Positions 14,459-16,442 of a DNA stretch of 16,442 bases are shown piece after piece; position 1 is the stretch's first letter; every line of letters starts with the position of its first letter. Source of the stretch: Chloroflexota bacterium. Lineage in GTDB: Bacteria; Chloroflexota; Dehalococcoidia; SM23-28-2; HRBIN24. The DNA lies in NCBI GenBank assembly GCA_030550295.1, contig JAUQPQ010000034.1:1-16442 (forward strand), in the 5' to 3' direction. Under the pieces are notes generated by a model. It was not told the DNA's origin. It searched no databases and saw only the letters and a program-made list of their open reading frames with translations. A program made the translations under genes and the position numbers.

Positions 14459-14487
14459 ATTTTATCTCCCTCCAGCTGAGCTGACAA
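14459..14487 (-). promoter_or_regulatory. Sigma-70-type promoter of the GT2-GT4 operon
   Basis: TTGTCA (14487-14482) and TAAAAT (14464-14459) each match the consensus at five of six bases, with an exact 17-base spacer, the best promoter match in the window. Transcription should start near 14452, giving about a 40-base leader before GTG 14411 that includes a ribosome binding site and a possible 10-codon leader ORF. Confidence 0.65.
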
Positions 14488-14546
14488 GTTATGAGGGAGA
14501 GCCAGAAATGGGCAGTTCAAGGCGCAAAAAGAGGGGCTGTAAGGGG

Positions 14547-16016
14547 TCAGCAGAGGCGGCGAACAGCGTCTCGGAGGCGGAGGAGGGTACGCTCCTTTCC
14601 TACCAGCTGCATGCTCTGGAACAGGGGTGGCGATACAGTTCGGCCGGTAATGGCCACCCGCAACAGCATGAAGAAGTCGCCGGTTCTAAGGCCCAATCGT
14701 TGGGCCAGGGTGCGCATGGACTCTTCCAGGGTTTGGGCGTCCCACACTTCTAGCCCTTCGAGGCGGGAACAGGCTGCCTCCAGGGCCGTTCTGGCTTCCT
14801 GAGGGCGTTGGGCGAAGGCCTTGCCCAGCAGCTCTTGCACCGAATATTCCATGGTGCCGGGCAGAAACACAAAGGCAGCCATGGCTACCGCCTCTTCCAG
14901 GGTCTTGATGCGCTCTTGGATCAAGGGGACGGCTTGCTTAAGCAAGTCAACGTTAACGCTGCCCAGGCGGCGGGAGAAGAAGGGCTCCAAGAGGGAGGCC
15001 AGCTCATCTTGGGAGAGGGAGCGAATGTAGACGCCGTTCATCCAATTCAGCTTCTCTATATTGAAGATGGCTGGGCTGGGCGAGATGCGGTCTAGATCGA
15101 AATGGCGAATGAAGGTCTCCTGGGAGATGATCTCGGTGTGGTCGTCTAAGGACCATCCCAGGAGGCCCAAGAAGTTGAAGAGGGCCTGAGGTAGGTAGCC
15201 CTTCCCCTTCAGTTCGCGCACCGACATGTCACCGTGGCGCTTGGAGAGTTTGGCCTTATCGGGCCCTAGGATCATGGGGAGGTGGGCGAAGTGGGGCGGT
15301 TGCCAGCGGAAGGCCTGGTAGAGGAGGATGTGCCTAGGGGTAGAGGGTATCCACTCCTCGCCCCTGAGCACGTGGGTGATGCTCATAAGGTGGTCATCCA
15401 CCACGCTGGCCAGGTGGTACACAGGGTAGCCGTCGGACTTGAGGAGGATGAAGTCGTCGAGGGTCTCGTTCTTGACGGTGATGGTGCCGCGGATCAGGTC
15501 ATAGAAGGATGTCTCGCCTGCAAGGGGGGTCTTGAACCGCACCACGCGGGGAAGGCCTTTCTCCTCTAGCTCCCTGCGTTGGTCGTCGGTCAGGTAGCGA
15601 CAGTGGCGGTCGTAGCGTGGAGGGAGCTTCTGGCGCACCATCTCCTTGCGCACTTGCTCTAATCGCTCGGGGGGGCAGTAGCAGTAGTAGGCGTGGCCTG
15701 CCTCCACTAGCTCCTGGGCATAACGCTGGTAGATGGGGAGGCGGCGAGACTGGACGTAGGGGCCGTAAGGCCCTATATCGTGTGTGGGGTCTTGGGGGTC
15801 TGGCCCCTCGTCCCAGTGGAGGCCCAGCCATAGCAGGGCGTCCATGATGGCCTCCATCGCTCCAGGCACTACCCGGTCGCGGTCGGTATCTTCGATGCGC
15901 AGGATGAAGGTGCCTCCGTGGTGGCGAGCAAACAGCCAGTTGAAAAGGGCTGTGCGCAGGTTGCCCACGTGGGGCTCCCCTGTAGGGGAGGGAGGGAAAC
16001 GGACACGCACGGTCAT
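14547..16016 (-). CDS. gltX: Glutamate-tRNA ligase
   Basis: Class I aminoacyl-tRNA synthetase that charges tRNA-Glu (and in many bacteria without GlnRS also tRNA-Gln), 489 residues. The HIGH-type motif is PHVGN at residues 15-19 within PPSPTGEPHVGNLRTAL. The KMSKS motif is KLSKR at about 255-259. A CYC...YDRHC arrangement near residues 110-140 resembles the zinc site of E. coli GluRS. RGEEWIPSTPRH is the conserved connective motif. The C-terminal 170 or so residues are the helical anticodon-binding cage. ATG 16016 has AAGGAGA 6 bases upstream, a strong site. The gene is divergent from the short gene at 16102 and is followed, 135 bases later, by the GT2 operon with its own promoter. No clear intrinsic terminator follows its stop. 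Whether it is discriminating cannot be told from sequence alone. Confidence 0.96.
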   Translation of the reverse strand: MTVRVRFPPSPTGEPHVGNLRTALFNWLFARHHGGTFILRIEDTDRDRVVPGAMEAIMDALLWLGLHWDEGPDPQDPTHDIGPYGPYVQSRRLPIYQRYAQELVEAGHAYYCYCPPERLEQVRKEMVRQKLPPRYDRHCRYLTDDQRRELEEKGLPRVVRFKTPLAGETSFYDLIRGTITVKNETLDDFILLKSDGYPVYHLASVVDDHLMSITHVLRGEEWIPSTPRHILLYQAFRWQPPHFAHLPMILGPDKAKLSKRHGDMSVRELKGKGYLPQALFNFLGLLGWSLDDHTEIISQETFIRHFDLDRISPSPAIFNIEKLNWMNGVYIRSLSQDELASLLEPFFSRRLGSVNVDLLKQAVPLIQERIKTLEEAVAMAAFVFLPGTMEYSVQELLGKAFAQRPQEARTALEAACSRLEGLEVWDAQTLEESMRTLAQRLGLRTGDFFMLLRVAITGRTVSPPLFQSMQLVGKERTLLRLRDAVRRLC

Positions 16017-16061
16017 GGCCTTCTCCTTTTATTAGACCACGGCGCGGGGACGCAAAAAACC

Positions 16062-16091
16062 TTGTCTTATGGGGCCATCCCCCTTTATCTT
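16062..16091 (+). promoter_or_regulatory. Candidate near-leaderless promoter of the terminal gene
   Basis: TTGTCT (16062-16067) and TATCTT (16086-16091) match the -35 and -10 boxes at four of six bases each, with an 18-base spacer. ATG 16102 follows after 10 bases, the same distance as in miaB and the DinB-like gene. No Shine-Dalgarno sequence is visible. It supports ATG 16102 over the in-frame ATG 16069, which lies inside the promoter. Confidence 0.38.
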
Positions 16092-16101
16092 CACCTCTGG
16101 G

Positions 16102-16431
16102 ATGAAGGTCATAGAAGTACCGCCTTCACGGGTGGAGTCGTTGGCCGTAAACGGGCGGGAGCTTCCCTTTGTGGAGTTTCATGAGGGCGGCCCCGCCATC
16201 AAGCTGGTATACGAGGGGGAGGAGTACGCATACTTCAAGAGTCTGCCCTTAAAGGGTTACGGGCCTGCCCTAAGGCGCCTGTTGCAGGAGCTGGAGGCCG
16301 AGGGCAAAAAGGTGCTTTTGGCCTACTTCCCACCCCAGCGTAACTTCCCCAGCTCTTATCACTGGGAACGCATATACGTTTACGCTACAGGGGTGAAGCC
16401 TATAGGGATGGGTAAGGCCCCAGGCCTTTAG
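16102..16431 (+). CDS. Small hypothetical protein
   Basis: Unrecognised 109-residue protein from ATG 16102; ATG 16069 would add 11 residues. No signal peptide, membrane segment, or Cys/His metal motif is present. The predicted pattern is several short beta strands (KVIEVP, FVEFHE, KLVYEGEEYAYF), one charged amphipathic helix (ALRRLLQELEAEGKK), then strands (VLLAYF, HWERIYVYATG). That is a compact alpha/beta fold with many aromatic residues. Composition and GC-rich third codon positions match neighbouring genes, so it is probably real. The stop is 11 bases from the window end, and GC-rich repeats around the stop (GGCCCC 16416, GGGGCT 16431, GGCCCC 16437) may begin a terminator hairpin. Function is unknown; adjacency to gltX is only a divergent arrangement. 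Confidence 0.7.
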   Translation: MKVIEVPPSRVESLAVNGRELPFVEFHEGGPAIKLVYEGEEYAYFKSLPLKGYGPALRRLLQELEAEGKKVLLAYFPPQRNFPSSYHWERIYVYATGVKPIGMGKAPGL

Positions 16432-16442
16432 GGGCTGGCCCC

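Noticed and set aside
16053..16063. CAAAAAACCTT shared with the right arm of the palindrome at 791-801
   Set aside because: An 11-base match is expected many times by chance in a window of this size, and the rest of the palindrome is absent.
1..16442. tRNA genes, CRISPR array, insertion sequences, attachment sites
   Set aside because: I looked for cloverleaf-like arms, regular repeat-spacer units, transposase motifs and terminal repeats in the gaps, and saw none. The gaps are too short for most of these.

Overview
The window carries sixteen protein genes, all but one clearly assignable. It looks like a chromosomal segment of a thermophilic or deeply branching Gram-positive-like bacterium, most probably a member of the Chloroflexota near the Dehalococcoidia. 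That placement is an inference from four things: the high-GC coding style, a secreted protease ending in a cysteine-bearing type I dockerin pair, a membrane-anchored DUF5666 protein next to an ECF sigma factor, and a GroEL without the GGM tail. No rRNA, tRNA, CRISPR array, transposase or phage gene was seen. Nothing in codon style suggests recent transfer.

Layout. Positions 1-749 hold the 3' part of groEL, followed by a perfect 42-bp palindrome. Next is a secreted subtilase-fold protease with an apparent Glu-Asp-Ser active site and a dockerin (846-2972). It converges, with a 45-bp overlap, on a minus-strand unit miaB > nrtR-like > M16 protease (6304 down to 2928). A VTT-type membrane protein (6361-7014) is divergent from miaB. 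It converges on a minus-strand pair, ECF sigma factor > DUF5666 membrane protein (8889 down to 7053). Divergent from the sigma factor is a four-gene plus-strand operon (9015-12353): tandem DinB-like protein, succinate-CoA ligase alpha subunit, four-cluster ferredoxin, and a TIGR01777-type NAD(P)-dependent epimerase. Its last stop codon shares a CTAG with the stop of an opposing pair of glycosyltransferases (14411 down to 12350). gltX (16016 down to 14547) lies upstream of these. A short unrecognised gene (16102-16431) is divergent from gltX.

How the genes work together. The sigma factor and DUF5666 protein look like a transmembrane signalling pair. The NrtR-like regulator probably senses a nucleotide metabolite. 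The plus-strand operon mixes CoA-ester, electron-transfer and redox functions, but its joint purpose cannot be read from the sequence. The GT2/GT4 pair probably makes a surface glycan and has its own well-formed promoter.

One pattern runs across the window. Several genes that open a transcription unit (miaB, VTT, dinB-like, the last gene) have a TANNNT -10-like box 7-10 bases before the ATG and no ribosome binding site. Genes inside operons, plus gltX, mostly carry good Shine-Dalgarno sequences. This suggests leaderless or near-leaderless starts, and it is the most testable observation here. I did not find an unmistakable new multi-gene system.
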